A stretch of DNA of 64,000 nucleotides from Pseudomonas grimontii (GTDB lineage Bacteria > Pseudomonadota > Gammaproteobacteria > Pseudomonadales > Pseudomonadaceae): positions 248,001-312,000 of the forward strand of contig NZ_VFES01000002.1 in the NCBI RefSeq assembly GCF_007858185.1. The letters are read 5' to 3'. Each line of letters opens with the position of its first letter. The stretch's first letter is position 1. A model generated the notes under the pieces. It saw only the letters and a list, made by a program, of their open reading frames with translations, made no database searches and was not told where the DNA came from. The position numbers and the translations under genes were made by a program. This document shows, piece after piece, positions 35,079 to 44,925 of the stretch.

Positions 35079-38000
35079 TTAGTCGAGTTTGCTGGGTGGT
35101 GGCTCGGGTGCATCCGCCACTTTGCCCGTTGGCGGCTCCGGCACATCTTGCGCCTCGGTCGGCCCGACGATGGTTCTCTTCTCGTCTTCCACCGGCACCA
35201 GCTTGTATTCCTGCCCGTGGAGGTTTTTGAGGTACACCTCCATCTGCCGGAACGAGATGTTGATGTGGTGGTTCTTGAACTCGCGGTTGATAAAACGGTT
35301 CACTTCGTCGATCACCGGGTTACGGTCGCCGAGGTCGCGCACGTGCATGCGCAGTTCGTGGTCCAGCGTACTTTCGCCGAAGTTGAGGAAGTACACATGG
35401 GGTTCCGGTTCCTTCAACACCCTTGGGTTTTCCCGCGCAGCCTTGAGTAACAATTCCTTCACCAGGTCCAGGTCGGAGCCGTAGTCCACGCCCAGCTTGA
35501 GGGTGACGCGGGTGATGGTGTCGGTCAGCGACCAGTTGATCAGTTGCCCGGTGATGAAGGTCTTGTTCGGGACAATGATGTCCTTGCGGTCGAAGTCGGT
35601 GATGGTGGTGGCGCGGATACGGATCTTGCTCACCGTACCCGATAGGTTGCCGATGGTGATGGTGTCGCCGATACGCACCGGGCGTTCGAACAGGATCATG
35701 ATGCCGGAGATGAAGTTGGCGAAGATCTCCTGCATGCCGAAGCCCAAGCCCACCGACAGCGCGGCGACCAGCCACTGCAACTTGTCCCAGCTCACGCCGA
35801 GGGTGGACAGGGTCGAGACAAAGCCCACGCCGGCAATCACATAAGACAGCAATGTGGTCGTGGCATAGGCACTGCCCTGGGCCAACTCCAGCTTGGACAG
35901 CACCAGCACTTCCAGTAAACCTGGCAGGTTGCGCGCCAGTGCGAAGGTGATGCCGATGATGATCAGCGCGCCGAGCAAGTCGCCGATGCTGATGGGGACC
36001 ATGCTGATATTCGCACCAGTACCGCTGGTGTATTCGTACAGCGTGACGTTATCCAGGTAGGAAAACACCGAGATCAGGTCCGACCACACCCAGTACAGCG
36101 CGGCGATAAAACCGCCGAGCAGGGCCAGGCGAATCAGGCGCATGGACTGTTCGTTGACCTGCTCGATGTCCAGGGTCGGCTCTTCGATCACCGCTTCACC
36201 GTCACCCGCTTCCTTGGCCGCCTGGCGCTTGGCCAGGGCACGGGAATAGGCCAGGCGCCGGGCGGCAACGCCGAGGCCGCGGACGAAGGTGGCTTCGATC
36301 ACCAGCCAGAACATCAGCAGGTACAGGGTATTGATCAACCGGTCGCTGAGCTTGAGCGCGGTGTAGTAGTAGCCAAAGCACACGGCGATAAACAGCGCGA
36401 TAGGCAGTGCGGTGAACACCAGGCCCACGGCTTTGCGGAACAGCGAGGCTTTCTCATGGGTCGGGCTATGCAGCAGCAGGCGCCCCAGCAACCAGGCCAT
36501 CAGGGCATAGCAGGTCAGGACCACGCCAATGCCCAGCACATCGTCGGCCAGCGCGGCCGGTTGGTGCTCGGCGATGGCAACCACGGCCACCAGGGCCAGC
36601 ACCACCAGCCCGAGCTTGCGCACCCAGCCTTGGAGGAATTCGACCTGGGGCTTTTCCCAGCGGAAGTGCAGTTCCGCCACGCCACCCGGCGCGAGGATGC
36701 GGTAGGCGGTGTAGAACACCAGCCATGCCTGGGCGATCTGCAACAGCGCCGCACCCAGGTTGGCGTTCTGCCCCCGTGCGTCGATCTGCAGCGCGTAGCC
36801 GCACAGCGCCAGGCCCAGGGCCACCGGCATCGCCAGCAGGATATTCACCAGGATCGCCTGTGGGGTGTGCCACTGGCTGTCGCGCTTGAAGTGACCGATG
36901 TCCAGGTGGACCTTTTTCAAGCGCTCATACAGGGCTTTGCGTCGCCACAGCAGGGCACCGATCAACAGCAGCAGCGGCAGGAACAGCAGCGGGCGTTGGG
37001 TCAGGCCGTCGTACAGCTCACTGACGCTAGAGGCCCAAGGCAGGGTGGTGACCTGCTTGCTCAGGTGCGCCGGCACGGTTTCCAGCCACTCGGTGTCCAG
37101 CGGCTTGTTGCTGGGGATCCAGAACATCTGTTCATCCAGCGTCGCGCGCAAGGTGGTGGCGGTGCTGAGCAGTTGTTTCTGGTTCAGTTGCAGGGTGATG
37201 GATTCGTTAAGCAGCGAGCTCAACTCACGGCTCAGGCGCTCCAGCAGGTCGCTGCGGGTGATCGCCAGTTCCAGCAGGGTGCGCCGCAGTTGCGGGGTGA
37301 CGTCGGTCGGCGGCTGGTTGGCCAGCAGGTTGTCCACATAAGTGCTGGGGGAGCTGATCAACTCGCGCTGTTGGTTGACCTCAAACTGGTACAGGCGAAT
37401 GTTGGCGATGTCGTCCGCCAGGTCGCGGTCTACCGTCAGGCGTGGCAGCGCCTGTTTTTGCTTATACAGAATCTTCGACAGGAGCAGGCTGCCCTTGAGC
37501 ACGTTGATCTGCTCGTCCAGGGCCGAATCGCTCTGGGTCACGGTGTCCAGTTGCTGCTTGGTCTGCAGGTTCTTCTGGGTCAGGTCGTTGAGGCGGTCGG
37601 TGCTCTTGAGCAGGTAGTCGGAGAGCTTCAGGTTGGCCGCGCTTTCCGTGGCCAGCAAGCTGCTGCCGCCGGCCTTTTGCGCTTCGATGGACTGTTGGGT
37701 AACCGTCTGCTGGGACTGGGCCAGGCGTTTCTGGTTGATCAGGGTTTGCAGGTCCTGGATCTCTTGTTCCAGGCGCGCGGTCTTTTCCACCACCAGGTCG
37801 TGCTGGCTGTTGCCCAGGTCTTGCAGTTGGCTGTTGCCGGCCAGTTCCTGGCGGCGCAGGGGGATCAGGGCATTGAGCGCCGCGAGTTCGGCATTCAGCT
37901 GGTTGCGCTGGTCGCCGCTGAGGGCTTTGCCATTGTCCTTGCCGGCCTTGAGGGTCGAATTGATCTGCTGGATGCGCGTCTGGCTGCTGCTGATTTCGGT

Positions 38001-38462
38001 CTGGGCGCGCTCGGGGCGGGTCTGGGCCGCGATGGTCAGGCTGTTGGCTTCGGCCAGGTCTTTTTGCAGGTCGCCTTGCTGGGTGGTGCGCTGCACCAGC
38101 AGTTGCTCGAGCTGCGGTACCGGCAGGGTGGCGTAGCGCTGGGCTACCGGGATGATCTTGGTGGCCTTGAGCCGGGTCAGTTCGCGCTGGTTCTCGCTGG
38201 TCTGGCGCGGCGCGTCTTCCAGCTGGCGCTTGAGGTCGACCAGGCGCTGTTCATAATCCTGCTTGTTGCCCAGGTAGGTCAGGGTCTGTTGCAGGATCGA
38301 CTGCAGCGCCTTCATGTCGGCGTCGGGCAGTTTGCGATCCGGCAGCTTGTCCAGGGTTTGCTGGATGGCGTCGGCGCTGGGCGGGTCGGCGGCGTAGACG
38401 CTGCCGACACAGAGGGTCAGGCCCAGCAGGGCGGTGGCGAGAAAAGTGCGCAGGGTTGGCAT
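35079..38462 (-). CDS. MscS-family mechanosensitive channel, MscK/YjeP type
   Basis: 1127 aa. It has a signal peptide (residues 1-25), a long periplasmic coiled-coil domain rich in Gln (to about residue 490), about eleven transmembrane segments, and a C-terminal MscS core (LGFGMQEIFANFISGIMIL, RPVRIGDTITIGNLSGTVSKI in pieces, KDIIVPNKTFITGQLINWSL) ending in a Pro-rich tail. It releases solutes or potassium on osmotic downshock. ATG 38462 starts the signal peptide; a longer frame adds 38 residues without one. It sits next to a K+/H+ antiporter gene in the same direction. Confidence 0.93.
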   Translation of the reverse strand: MPTLRTFLATALLGLTLCVGSVYAADPPSADAIQQTLDKLPDRKLPDADMKALQSILQQTLTYLGNKQDYEQRLVDLKRQLEDAPRQTSENQRELTRLKATKIIPVAQRYATLPVPQLEQLLVQRTTQQGDLQKDLAEANSLTIAAQTRPERAQTEISSSQTRIQQINSTLKAGKDNGKALSGDQRNQLNAELAALNALIPLRRQELAGNSQLQDLGNSQHDLVVEKTARLEQEIQDLQTLINQKRLAQSQQTVTQQSIEAQKAGGSSLLATESAANLKLSDYLLKSTDRLNDLTQKNLQTKQQLDTVTQSDSALDEQINVLKGSLLLSKILYKQKQALPRLTVDRDLADDIANIRLYQFEVNQQRELISSPSTYVDNLLANQPPTDVTPQLRRTLLELAITRSDLLERLSRELSSLLNESITLQLNQKQLLSTATTLRATLDEQMFWIPSNKPLDTEWLETVPAHLSKQVTTLPWASSVSELYDGLTQRPLLFLPLLLLIGALLWRRKALYERLKKVHLDIGHFKRDSQWHTPQAILVNILLAMPVALGLALCGYALQIDARGQNANLGAALLQIAQAWLVFYTAYRILAPGGVAELHFRWEKPQVEFLQGWVRKLGLVVLALVAVVAIAEHQPAALADDVLGIGVVLTCYALMAWLLGRLLLHSPTHEKASLFRKAVGLVFTALPIALFIAVCFGYYYTALKLSDRLINTLYLLMFWLVIEATFVRGLGVAARRLAYSRALAKRQAAKEAGDGEAVIEEPTLDIEQVNEQSMRLIRLALLGGFIAALYWVWSDLISVFSYLDNVTLYEYTSGTGANISMVPISIGDLLGALIIIGITFALARNLPGLLEVLVLSKLELAQGSAYATTTLLSYVIAGVGFVSTLSTLGVSWDKLQWLVAALSVGLGFGMQEIFANFISGIMILFERPVRIGDTITIGNLSGTVSKIRIRATTITDFDRKDIIVPNKTFITGQLINWSLTDTITRVTLKLGVDYGSDLDLVKELLLKAARENPRVLKEPEPHVYFLNFGESTLDHELRMHVRDLGDRNPVIDEVNRFINREFKNHHINISFRQMEVYLKNLHGQEYKLVPVEDEKRTIVGPTEAQDVPEPPTGKVADAPEPPPSKLD

Positions 38463-38514
38463 AGAGACCGATCGAGCAAGGTGAAGAATCGGGGGCGTGC
38501 TGTCGCCCCGCAGT

Positions 38515-40257
38515 TTAGAGGAAGAGTCCGGGGCCCGGGCGACTTCCTTCGGGGAATCTGACGCCGACTTTGCCAATCTTGTTCCCGTCCATGACCGCGA
38601 CGGTCCAGATGGTGTTGTTCCACTCCACCTGGTCGCCCACGACCGGCGCGCCGCCGACTTTCTGGGTGATGAAGCGGCTCAGCGGCATGTCCGGGTCTAT
38701 CCCCTCCAGCTTGAGGCCATACAGCGCCGAAACCGCGCCCAGCTGGGCGTCGCCTTCGAGCACGAAGTCGCCGAAGAAACGCAAATCGAGGCCGCGCTGC
38801 GGTGCCTGGCTGAACAGTTTGCCCAGGGCCGGCAGGTTGTGTTCGTGGCCGATCACGCAGAGCAAATCGCCGACTTCCAGCACCGTACTACCCGACGGAT
38901 GGAGCAGTTGCTGGCCACGAAACAGGGCAGCGATGCGCGTGCCTTCGGGCATTTTCAGCTCACGCAGGGCCGCGCCGATGCACCATTTTTCTGCGCCGAG
39001 GCGGTAGACGAACAGCTCCCACTCGCTGGTGACGTGCACTTCCAGGGCCGCGCGGGAGATCGGCGCCGGGTCCGGCGGAACGGTCACTTTCAGCAGCTTG
39101 GCCACCCACGGCAGGCTTGTGCCCTGCACCAGCAGCGACACCAGCACGATAAAGAACGCCAGGTTGAAGTACAGCTGAGCATGGGGCAGGCCCGCCATCA
39201 GCGGGAACACCGCCAGGATGATGGGGACCGCGCCACGCAGGCCGACCCAGGCGATAAAGGCCTTTTCGCGGCCATGGAACGCCTTGAACGGCAGCAAGCC
39301 GACCATCACCGACAGCGGCCGCGCAAACAGGATCATCCACAGCGCCAGGCCCAGGGCCGGCAGGGCAATCGGCAGCAAGTCATGGGGCGTGACCAGCAGG
39401 CCCAGCACCAGGAACATACCGATCTGGGCCAGCCAGGCCATACCGTCGAGCATATGCAAAATGCCATGACGGCTACGCACCGGGCGATTGCCGATCACCA
39501 GGCCGCACAGGTACATGGCGAGGAAGCCGCTGCCATGCAGGGCGTTGGTCAGGGCGAACACGAACAGGCCGCCGGCGATCACCAGGATCGGGTACAGGCC
39601 GGTGGCCAGGTTGATGCGGTTGACCATCTGCAGCATCAACCAGCCGCCGCCGAGACCGACGATGCCACCGATGCCGAACTCGCGCACCAGGTGGGTCAGC
39701 AGGCTCCAGTGCAGGCCGGTCTGGCCGCTGGCGAGCATGTCGATCAGGGTGACGGTGAGGAACACCGCCATCGGGTCGTTGCTGCCGGATTCGATTTCCA
39801 GGCTGGCGGTGACCCGCTCGTTCAGGCCCTTGCCGCCCAGCAGCGAGAACACCGCTGCGGCGTCGGTGGAGCCGACAATCGCGCCGATCAGCAAGCCTTG
39901 AATAATATTGAGGTCAAACAACCAGGCCGCCGCCATGCCCGTAAGGCCGGTGGTAATCAACACCCCCACCGTGGCCAGGGACAACGCCGGCCACAGTGCG
40001 ACGCGGAAACTCGCCACCCGCGTGCGCAAACCGCCGTCAAGCAGGATCACTGCCAGCGCGAGGTTGCCCACCAGGTAGGCGGTCGGGTAGTTATCGAAGA
40101 TGATGCCGCCGCCATCGACGCCGGCGACCATGCCCACGGCCAGGATGATCACCAGGATCGGGATACCCAGGCGCGAGGAAAGAGAACTCACCAGAATGCT
40201 CGCACTCACCAGCAACGCGCCGATCAAGAACAGGCTGTTGATGGTCGTCGCATTCAA
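38515..40257 (-). CDS. nhaP2: K+/H+ antiporter NhaP2 (CvrA), TTG start
   Basis: 580 aa. Twelve or so transmembrane segments with [32 protein letters not shown] and [13 protein letters not shown] (the ND motif of CPA1 antiporters), then a TrkA_C domain ([11 protein letters not shown]) and a CorC-like C-terminal domain. Alignment with E. coli CvrA places the start at LNATT; TTG 40257 has GGAG at 8-nt spacing, better than in-frame ATG 40302. It probably exports potassium in exchange for protons. 52 nt separate it from the channel gene. Confidence 0.9.
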   Translation of the reverse strand: MNATTINSLFLIGALLVSASILVSSLSSRLGIPILVIILAVGMVAGVDGGGIIFDNYPTAYLVGNLALAVILLDGGLRTRVASFRVALWPALSLATVGVLITTGLTGMAAAWLFDLNIIQGLLIGAIVGSTDAAAVFSLLGGKGLNERVTASLEIESGSNDPMAVFLTVTLIDMLASGQTGLHWSLLTHLVREFGIGGIVGLGGGWLMLQMVNRINLATGLYPILVIAGGLFVFALTNALHGSGFLAMYLCGLVIGNRPVRSRHGILHMLDGMAWLAQIGMFLVLGLLVTPHDLLPIALPALGLALWMILFARPLSVMVGLLPFKAFHGREKAFIAWVGLRGAVPIILAVFPLMAGLPHAQLYFNLAFFIVLVSLLVQGTSLPWVAKLLKVTVPPDPAPISRAALEVHVTSEWELFVYRLGAEKWCIGAALRELKMPEGTRIAALFRGQQLLHPSGSTVLEVGDLLCVIGHEHNLPALGKLFSQAPQRGLDLRFFGDFVLEGDAQLGAVSALYGLKLEGIDPDMPLSRFITQKVGGAPVVGDQVEWNNTIWTVAVMDGNKIGKVGVRFPEGSRPGPGLFL

Positions 40258-40382
40258 AGGCAGTACTCCATGAGCAAATAAGACGGGGCGCAAACTGACC
40301 ATGCAGTCTGCGTGCCAGGGATTCTAACCTGTTGAATTGCTGTGCTGTCAAAAAGCTTTTAACGCCGGGCGCAGATCTGAAT

Positions 40383-40469
40383 GTGGGAGGGGGCTTGCCC
40401 CCGATGGCGGTATTTCAGTCAGCTTATCTGTAACTGACCCACCGCTATCGGGGGCAAGCCCCCTCCCAC
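40383..40469. repeat. REPIN (paired REP sequences)
   Basis: Arms GTGGGAGGGGGCTTGCCCCC and its inverted partner, with a spacer GATGGCGGTATTTCAGTCAG type. It fills the gap between the chemoreceptor and antiporter genes (40258-40490), in which I see no other feature. Confidence 0.92.
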
Positions 40470-40490
40470 ATTTCAAGCCAGTGCAGGCAG

Positions 40491-42116
40491 TTAGAGGCGG
40501 AAGCGGCCAACCATCCCATTCAAATCCACCGCCAGGCGCGACAACTCACTGCTCGCCGCACTGGTCTGGCTGGCGCCGGTAGCCGACTGCACCGACAGAT
40601 CACGAATGTTCACCAGGTTGCGATCCACTTCCCGCGCCACCTGCGCCTGTTCTTCCGCCGCGCTGGCGATCACCAGGTTGCGCTCGTTGATCTCGACAAT
40701 CGCCGTGTTGATGGTATCCAGCGACATCCCTGCGCCTTTGGCGATGTTCAGCGTCGATTCCGCGCGCTCGGTGCTGTTACGCATCGAATCCACCGCGTGC
40801 TCGGTGCCGGCCTGGATACTGCCGATCATCCGCTCGATCTCGCTGGTGGACTGCTGGGTACGATGGGCCAATGCCCGCACTTCATCGGCAACCACCGCAA
40901 ACCCGCGACCGGCTTCACCGGCGCGTGCCGCTTCAATCGCCGCGTTCAGGGCCAGCAGGTTGGTCTGGTCGGCCAGGCCGCGAATCACGTCCAGCACTTT
41001 GCCAATATCGCGCGATTCATTCGCCAGCTCGCCAATCAGCGTGGCGGTGGCCTGCACGTCGCCGCTCATGCGCTCGATGGCGCTGACGGTTTCCTGTACC
41101 AGGTCACGGCCGTCGCCGGCAGAGGTGGTGGCGTTGCGTGAGGCTTCGGAGGTGCTGACCGCGTTGCGCGCGACTTCTTCGACGGCGCTGGTCATCTCGT
41201 TGACGGCGGTGGCCGCTTGTTCGATTTCGTTGTTTTGCCGGGTCAGGCCGCGGGCGCTTTCGTCGGTGACGGCGTTCAACTCCTCGGCGGCGGAGGCCAG
41301 TTGAGTGGCGGAGCCGGCGATGCGTTGCAGGGTGTCGCGCAGCTTGTCCTGCATCTTGGCCATGGCCGCCAACAGGCGTCCGGCTTCGTCGTTGCCGTCG
41401 ATCCTGATCGGCCGCGTCAGGTTGCCTTCGGCGACTTCTTCCGCCGCTTCGAGCGCTTGGGAAATCGGCAGGGTGATGCTGCGGGTCAGCAGCCAGGCGA
41501 ACAACATCGTCAGCGCGGTGGCGATTACCAGCAAGCCAATCACCCAGTCAAAGGCCATGTTGTACTGGTCTTCGGCCTGTTGATTGGTGGCCAGGGCGGC
41601 CTTGTTGTTGTAGTCCAGCAGGCGGTTGAGCACCACGTTGACCTGCTCGGAGTTGTTCAACAGTTCTGTGTTGAGAAGGGTGCGCAGCTCATCGATCTGG
41701 TTGGCGCGCGACAGGCTCTTCATACGCGCTTCAATCTGCTGGTACTGGGTAAGCAGGCGCATGTATTCGTCGTAGATCGAGCGTTCTTCGCCGCTGTCGA
41801 TCAGTTTTTCGTAAATGCCCTGGGCTGCGCGGATCTGCTGGTTGCGCAGTTCGAAGGCTTCGAGGGTCTTTTGCTGTACGTCTGGCTCGCGGTTGGTCAG
41901 CAAGCGGTACGACAGCACGCGCAGGCGCAGGGTCAGCTGGGTGAACTCATCGAGGGCGCGAATGCTTGGCACGCTGGACAGGGTAATGTCTTGGGTGGCG
42001 CCACGGATCTTGCTCATCTGGTTCAGGGCGAACACGCCTAGAAACAACATCAGCGCGCCAATAAGCGCGAAGCCGAGGAAAGCCCTCGGAGCGATATTCA
42101 TATTACGAAGTGACAT
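40491..42116 (-). CDS. Methyl-accepting chemotaxis protein
   Basis: 541 aa. Transmembrane helix 1 (residues 12-30), a four-helix-bundle periplasmic sensor (to about 185), transmembrane helix 2 (190-210), HAMP domain, and the conserved cytoplasmic hairpin with [26 protein letters not shown] in pieces and [15 protein letters not shown]. It signals to CheA/CheW. ATG 42116 has AGGA 7 nt upstream. The C-terminus lacks a CheR-binding pentapeptide. Ligand unknown. Confidence 0.95.
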   Translation of the reverse strand: MSLRNMNIAPRAFLGFALIGALMLFLGVFALNQMSKIRGATQDITLSSVPSIRALDEFTQLTLRLRVLSYRLLTNREPDVQQKTLEAFELRNQQIRAAQGIYEKLIDSGEERSIYDEYMRLLTQYQQIEARMKSLSRANQIDELRTLLNTELLNNSEQVNVVLNRLLDYNNKAALATNQQAEDQYNMAFDWVIGLLVIATALTMLFAWLLTRSITLPISQALEAAEEVAEGNLTRPIRIDGNDEAGRLLAAMAKMQDKLRDTLQRIAGSATQLASAAEELNAVTDESARGLTRQNNEIEQAATAVNEMTSAVEEVARNAVSTSEASRNATTSAGDGRDLVQETVSAIERMSGDVQATATLIGELANESRDIGKVLDVIRGLADQTNLLALNAAIEAARAGEAGRGFAVVADEVRALAHRTQQSTSEIERMIGSIQAGTEHAVDSMRNSTERAESTLNIAKGAGMSLDTINTAIVEINERNLVIASAAEEQAQVAREVDRNLVNIRDLSVQSATGASQTSAASSELSRLAVDLNGMVGRFRL

Positions 42117-42393
42117 GCTTGAATCCTGGGGCGGAGCGCGATCCATGCGGTCATAAGACGGGGTGTGCCTCTCTATCGGTCGTACGACTAAAGTCTAGAG
42201 GGGGCTGTGCGTTTTTGTCGCATCTGACGAGGGGTTGCGCGGATTCAGGAACCAGATGAGGGAAATGCAGTCACTAAGGCTCGAAAGTGCGGCCCGGCCC
42301 TTAAAAATCGGGCTGCGCGCCGGGGATAACCCTGGCATCCGAGGTGAATTTTCTTTATCGTCACCGCCCTTTGAAAAAGCCCGAGAAATCAAA
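42117..42393. other. Intergenic region between chemoreceptor and zap-like pair
   Basis: 277 bp of divergent control sequence. It contains a run AGGGGGCTGTGCG near 42200 and a CCCGGCCC/GGGCTGCG patch at 42291-42317, but no convincing hairpin, gene or repeat. It must hold promoters for both flanking transcripts. Confidence 0.4.
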
Positions 42394-42624
42394 ATGTTAG
42401 AAGCATCCCTCAGCCAACTGGAACAACTGGTCAGTGACCTGGTACAGCAGAATCAAGACCTGTTGGGCGCCAATGAGTCCCTCAAGGCCGAACTGGCCAC
42501 CGCCAAGGATGAGAACGACAGCCTGCAATTGAACCTGATGGAACAGGAAGAAAAGCACGCCGCCACCGCCGCGCGTATCCAGGCGTTGGTTGAGCGTGTG
42601 AGCCCAGGGCCTGTCAGCGCATGA
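42394..42624 (+). CDS. Small coiled-coil protein (TIGR02449/ZapB-like)
   Basis: 76 aa, almost wholly coiled coil with heptad-spaced Leu (LEQLVSDLVQQNQDLLGAN, LKAELATAKDEND). It resembles the TIGR02449 proteins encoded before zapA in Pseudomonas. ATG 42394 is chosen because the coiled coil starts there; upstream in-frame starts add an unrelated basic stretch. It overlaps the ZapA-like gene by 4 nt, so the two are coupled. Confidence 0.8.
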   Translation: MLEASLSQLEQLVSDLVQQNQDLLGANESLKAELATAKDENDSLQLNLMEQEEKHAATAARIQALVERVSPGPVSA

Positions 42625-42911
42625 ATGAAGGGATAAAGGTCGTTTCGATTCTCGGAGAGGATTACTCGATCAAGGCGCCAGCCGGGGAAGACAAGACCCT
42701 GATGCACGCCGTGACCATGCTCAAGGCCTCCCTGGCCACCACCAAGAAAAAGTACCCGACCCTGATCGGTGACAAATTACTGGTGCTGGCGGCGCTGAAC
42801 CTGTGCGCCGAGCAGATCGAAATGCAGCAGGCCCACCAACAGGAACTCGACCGTTACCAAGAGCAAGTCAGCGCCACGGTCGAGGTGATTTCCAAGGCGA
42901 TCCAGCCTTAG
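42621..42911 (+). CDS. zapA: ZapA-like cell division protein
   Basis: 96 aa with a ZapA N-terminal beta part (KVVSILGEDYSIKAPAGEDKTL) and a long C-terminal helix. ZapA bundles FtsZ filaments at the Z ring. The usual Pseudomonas zapA lies before the 6S RNA gene and ygfA; here neither follows, the next gene is a convergent acyl-CoA dehydrogenase, and the KASLATTKKKYPTLIGDKL segment differs from the canonical protein as I remember it. So this is likely a paralogous ZapA. It overlaps the convergent gene by 4 nt. Confidence 0.8.
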   Translation: MNEGIKVVSILGEDYSIKAPAGEDKTLMHAVTMLKASLATTKKKYPTLIGDKLLVLAALNLCAEQIEMQQAHQQELDRYQEQVSATVEVISKAIQP

Positions 42912-44710
42912 AACCACTCATCCTGCATCCCCAGGCACGTATCATCCCGTGCCTCCAGAATCGCCAGTTCATGATGGCAGCCCGGTACTTCCCAGGTCAG
43001 GAAGTAACGGGCGGCCTGGAGCTTGCCTTTATAAAAGGCGGCATCGGCCACATTGCCCTTGGCCAGCCCTTCCTCGGCGCGAATCGCCTGTTCCAGCCAG
43101 CGCCAGCCGATCACCGTATGCCCGAACACCTTCAGGTACAGCGCCGAGTTCGCCAGGCTGCTGTTGACCTTGCCCTGGGCGAGATCCGTCAGCAGGCCAA
43201 TGGTCACGCTTTGCAGGCGGGTGACCAAGTGTTCCAGCGGTTCTCTTAGTGCCGTCAGGCCTGGATATTCCTGTGCCCGCGCACCCGTGTCGGCGATCAG
43301 CCGAATCAGTTGCTTGAGGCCAGCACCGCCGTTCTGCGCCAGCTTGCGCCCCAGCAAGTCCAGGGACTGGATGCCATGGGTGCCTTCGTGGATCGGGTTC
43401 AGGCGGTTGTCACGGTAGTACTGCTCCACCGGGTATTCGCGGGTGTAGCCGTGGCCGCCGAGAATCTGGATCGCCAGTTCGTTGGCCTTGAGGCAAAACT
43501 CCGACGGCCAGGATTTGACGATGGGCGTGAGCAGGTCCAGCAGTTCGTGGGCCTGTTTGCGCTCGGTCTCGGTTTCCAGCGTCGTGGTGTCATCGAACAG
43601 GCGCGCAGCGTACAGGCCCAGGTCGAAGGCGCCTTCCACATAGGCTTTCTGGGTCAGCAGCATGCGCTTGATGTCGGCGTGCTGGATGATCGAGACCGGC
43701 GCGGTGCTTGGGTCTTTGCTGTCGGGCAGGCGGCCTTGCGGGCGTTCGCGAGCGTATTCCAGGGAATACAGGTAGCCGGCGTAGCCGAGCATCACCGCAC
43801 CCATGCCGACCCCGATGCGCGCCTCGTTCATCATCTGGAACATGCAGCTCAGGCCCTGGTGCGGCTTGCCCACCAGATAGCCGACGCAGTTACCGTTATC
43901 GCCGAAATTCAGCGCCGTGGACGTGGTGCCACGCCAGCCCATCTTGTGAAACAGCCCGGCCAGCAGCACATCGTTGCGCGCACCCAGGCTGCCGTCATCG
44001 TTGACCAGGAATTTGGGCACGATAAACAGCGAAATACCCTTCACCCCGGCCGGTGCGTCCGGCAGCTTGGCCAGCACCATGTGCACGATGTTTTCCGACA
44101 GTGGGTGGTCGCCGCCGGAAATGAAGATCTTGTTGCCCTTGAGCCGATAACTGCCGTCAGCTGCAGGCTCGGCGCGTGTACGAATATCCGACAGGGATGA
44201 GCCGGCATGGGGCTCGGTCAGCGCCATGGTGCCGAAGAAGCGACCTTCGATCATCGGTTGCAGAAAGCGCTGTTTTTGCTCCTCGGTGCCGAAGCTTTCG
44301 ATCAGGTTGGCGGCGCCCATGGTCAGGAACGGGTAGGACGTCGAGGCCGCGTTGGCGGATTGGAAGTGAGCGAAGCAGGCCTGGGACAGCAAGGTCGGCA
44401 GTTGCATGCCACCGGCTTCGAAGCTGCGGGCGGCGTTGAGGAAACCGGCTTCCAGGAACGCATCCACGGCCGGTTTCACTTCCGGAATCAGGATGGCTGC
44501 GCCGTTTTCGTAGCGCGGTTCGTTTTCGTCGTTCTTGCGGTTGTGTGGCGCGAAGTACTTCTCGGCAATGTTGCGGGCCGTGCTGATGGCCGCATCGAAG
44601 GTTTCGCGATTGTGCTCGGCAAACCGCTCGCGCTGGGTCAGGCCCTCGGCATCGAGGACTTCGTACAGCTCGAAAGCCAGATTGCGGGAACTGAGCAGCG
44701 TCTCGGACAT
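42908..44710 (-). CDS. Acyl-CoA dehydrogenase (DmdC/large type)
   Basis: 600 aa, the long form with a C-terminal extension. FAD-binding segments GTMALTEPHAGSSLSD and KGNKIFISGGDH; the catalytic base Glu is in NPIHEGTHGIQSLDLLGRK. It oxidises acyl-CoA to enoyl-CoA, electrons going to ETF. Orthologue position matches P. aeruginosa PA5020, which also neighbours the antiporter and channel genes. Specific substrate unknown; sequences of this type include methylthiopropionyl-CoA dehydrogenases. Confidence 0.92.
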   Translation of the reverse strand: MSETLLSSRNLAFELYEVLDAEGLTQRERFAEHNRETFDAAISTARNIAEKYFAPHNRKNDENEPRYENGAAILIPEVKPAVDAFLEAGFLNAARSFEAGGMQLPTLLSQACFAHFQSANAASTSYPFLTMGAANLIESFGTEEQKQRFLQPMIEGRFFGTMALTEPHAGSSLSDIRTRAEPAADGSYRLKGNKIFISGGDHPLSENIVHMVLAKLPDAPAGVKGISLFIVPKFLVNDDGSLGARNDVLLAGLFHKMGWRGTTSTALNFGDNGNCVGYLVGKPHQGLSCMFQMMNEARIGVGMGAVMLGYAGYLYSLEYARERPQGRLPDSKDPSTAPVSIIQHADIKRMLLTQKAYVEGAFDLGLYAARLFDDTTTLETETERKQAHELLDLLTPIVKSWPSEFCLKANELAIQILGGHGYTREYPVEQYYRDNRLNPIHEGTHGIQSLDLLGRKLAQNGGAGLKQLIRLIADTGARAQEYPGLTALREPLEHLVTRLQSVTIGLLTDLAQGKVNSSLANSALYLKVFGHTVIGWRWLEQAIRAEEGLAKGNVADAAFYKGKLQAARYFLTWEVPGCHHELAILEARDDTCLGMQDEWF

Positions 44711-44831
44711 GGCGGCTTACCTTTGGGGGAATTGGCCTGAGTCTAAGTGTGCGAATAAAGACTGGATAGCAAGATTGATCTGGGTGATGAAGAGGCAGAA
44801 CGCGGGGAGGGGAATTGAAATGCGATCAAAT

Positions 44832-44919
44832 GTGGGAGGGGGCTTGCCCGCGATAGCGGTGTGTCAGTCACCCGAGACAGTGACGGATCTACCGCTATCG
44901 GGAGCAAGCCCCCTCCCAC
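44832..44919. repeat. REPIN (paired REP sequences), slightly diverged
   Basis: Arms GTGGGAGGGGGCTTGCCCGC and its inverse (GGAGCAAGCCCCCTCCCAC) differ from the other two copies by single bases. It lies between the acyl-CoA dehydrogenase start and the putA stop, ending 6 nt before the putA stop. Confidence 0.9.
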
Positions 44920-44925
44920 AGTCAG

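Noticed and set aside
36456..40281. Long plus-strand frames opposite the channel and antiporter genes
   Set aside because: Shadows of confident minus-strand genes; compositions biased to Gln, Arg and His with no recognisable folds.
42911..42990. 6S RNA gene after zapA
   Set aside because: The next gene overlaps the ZapA-like gene by 4 nt, so there is no room for ssrS.
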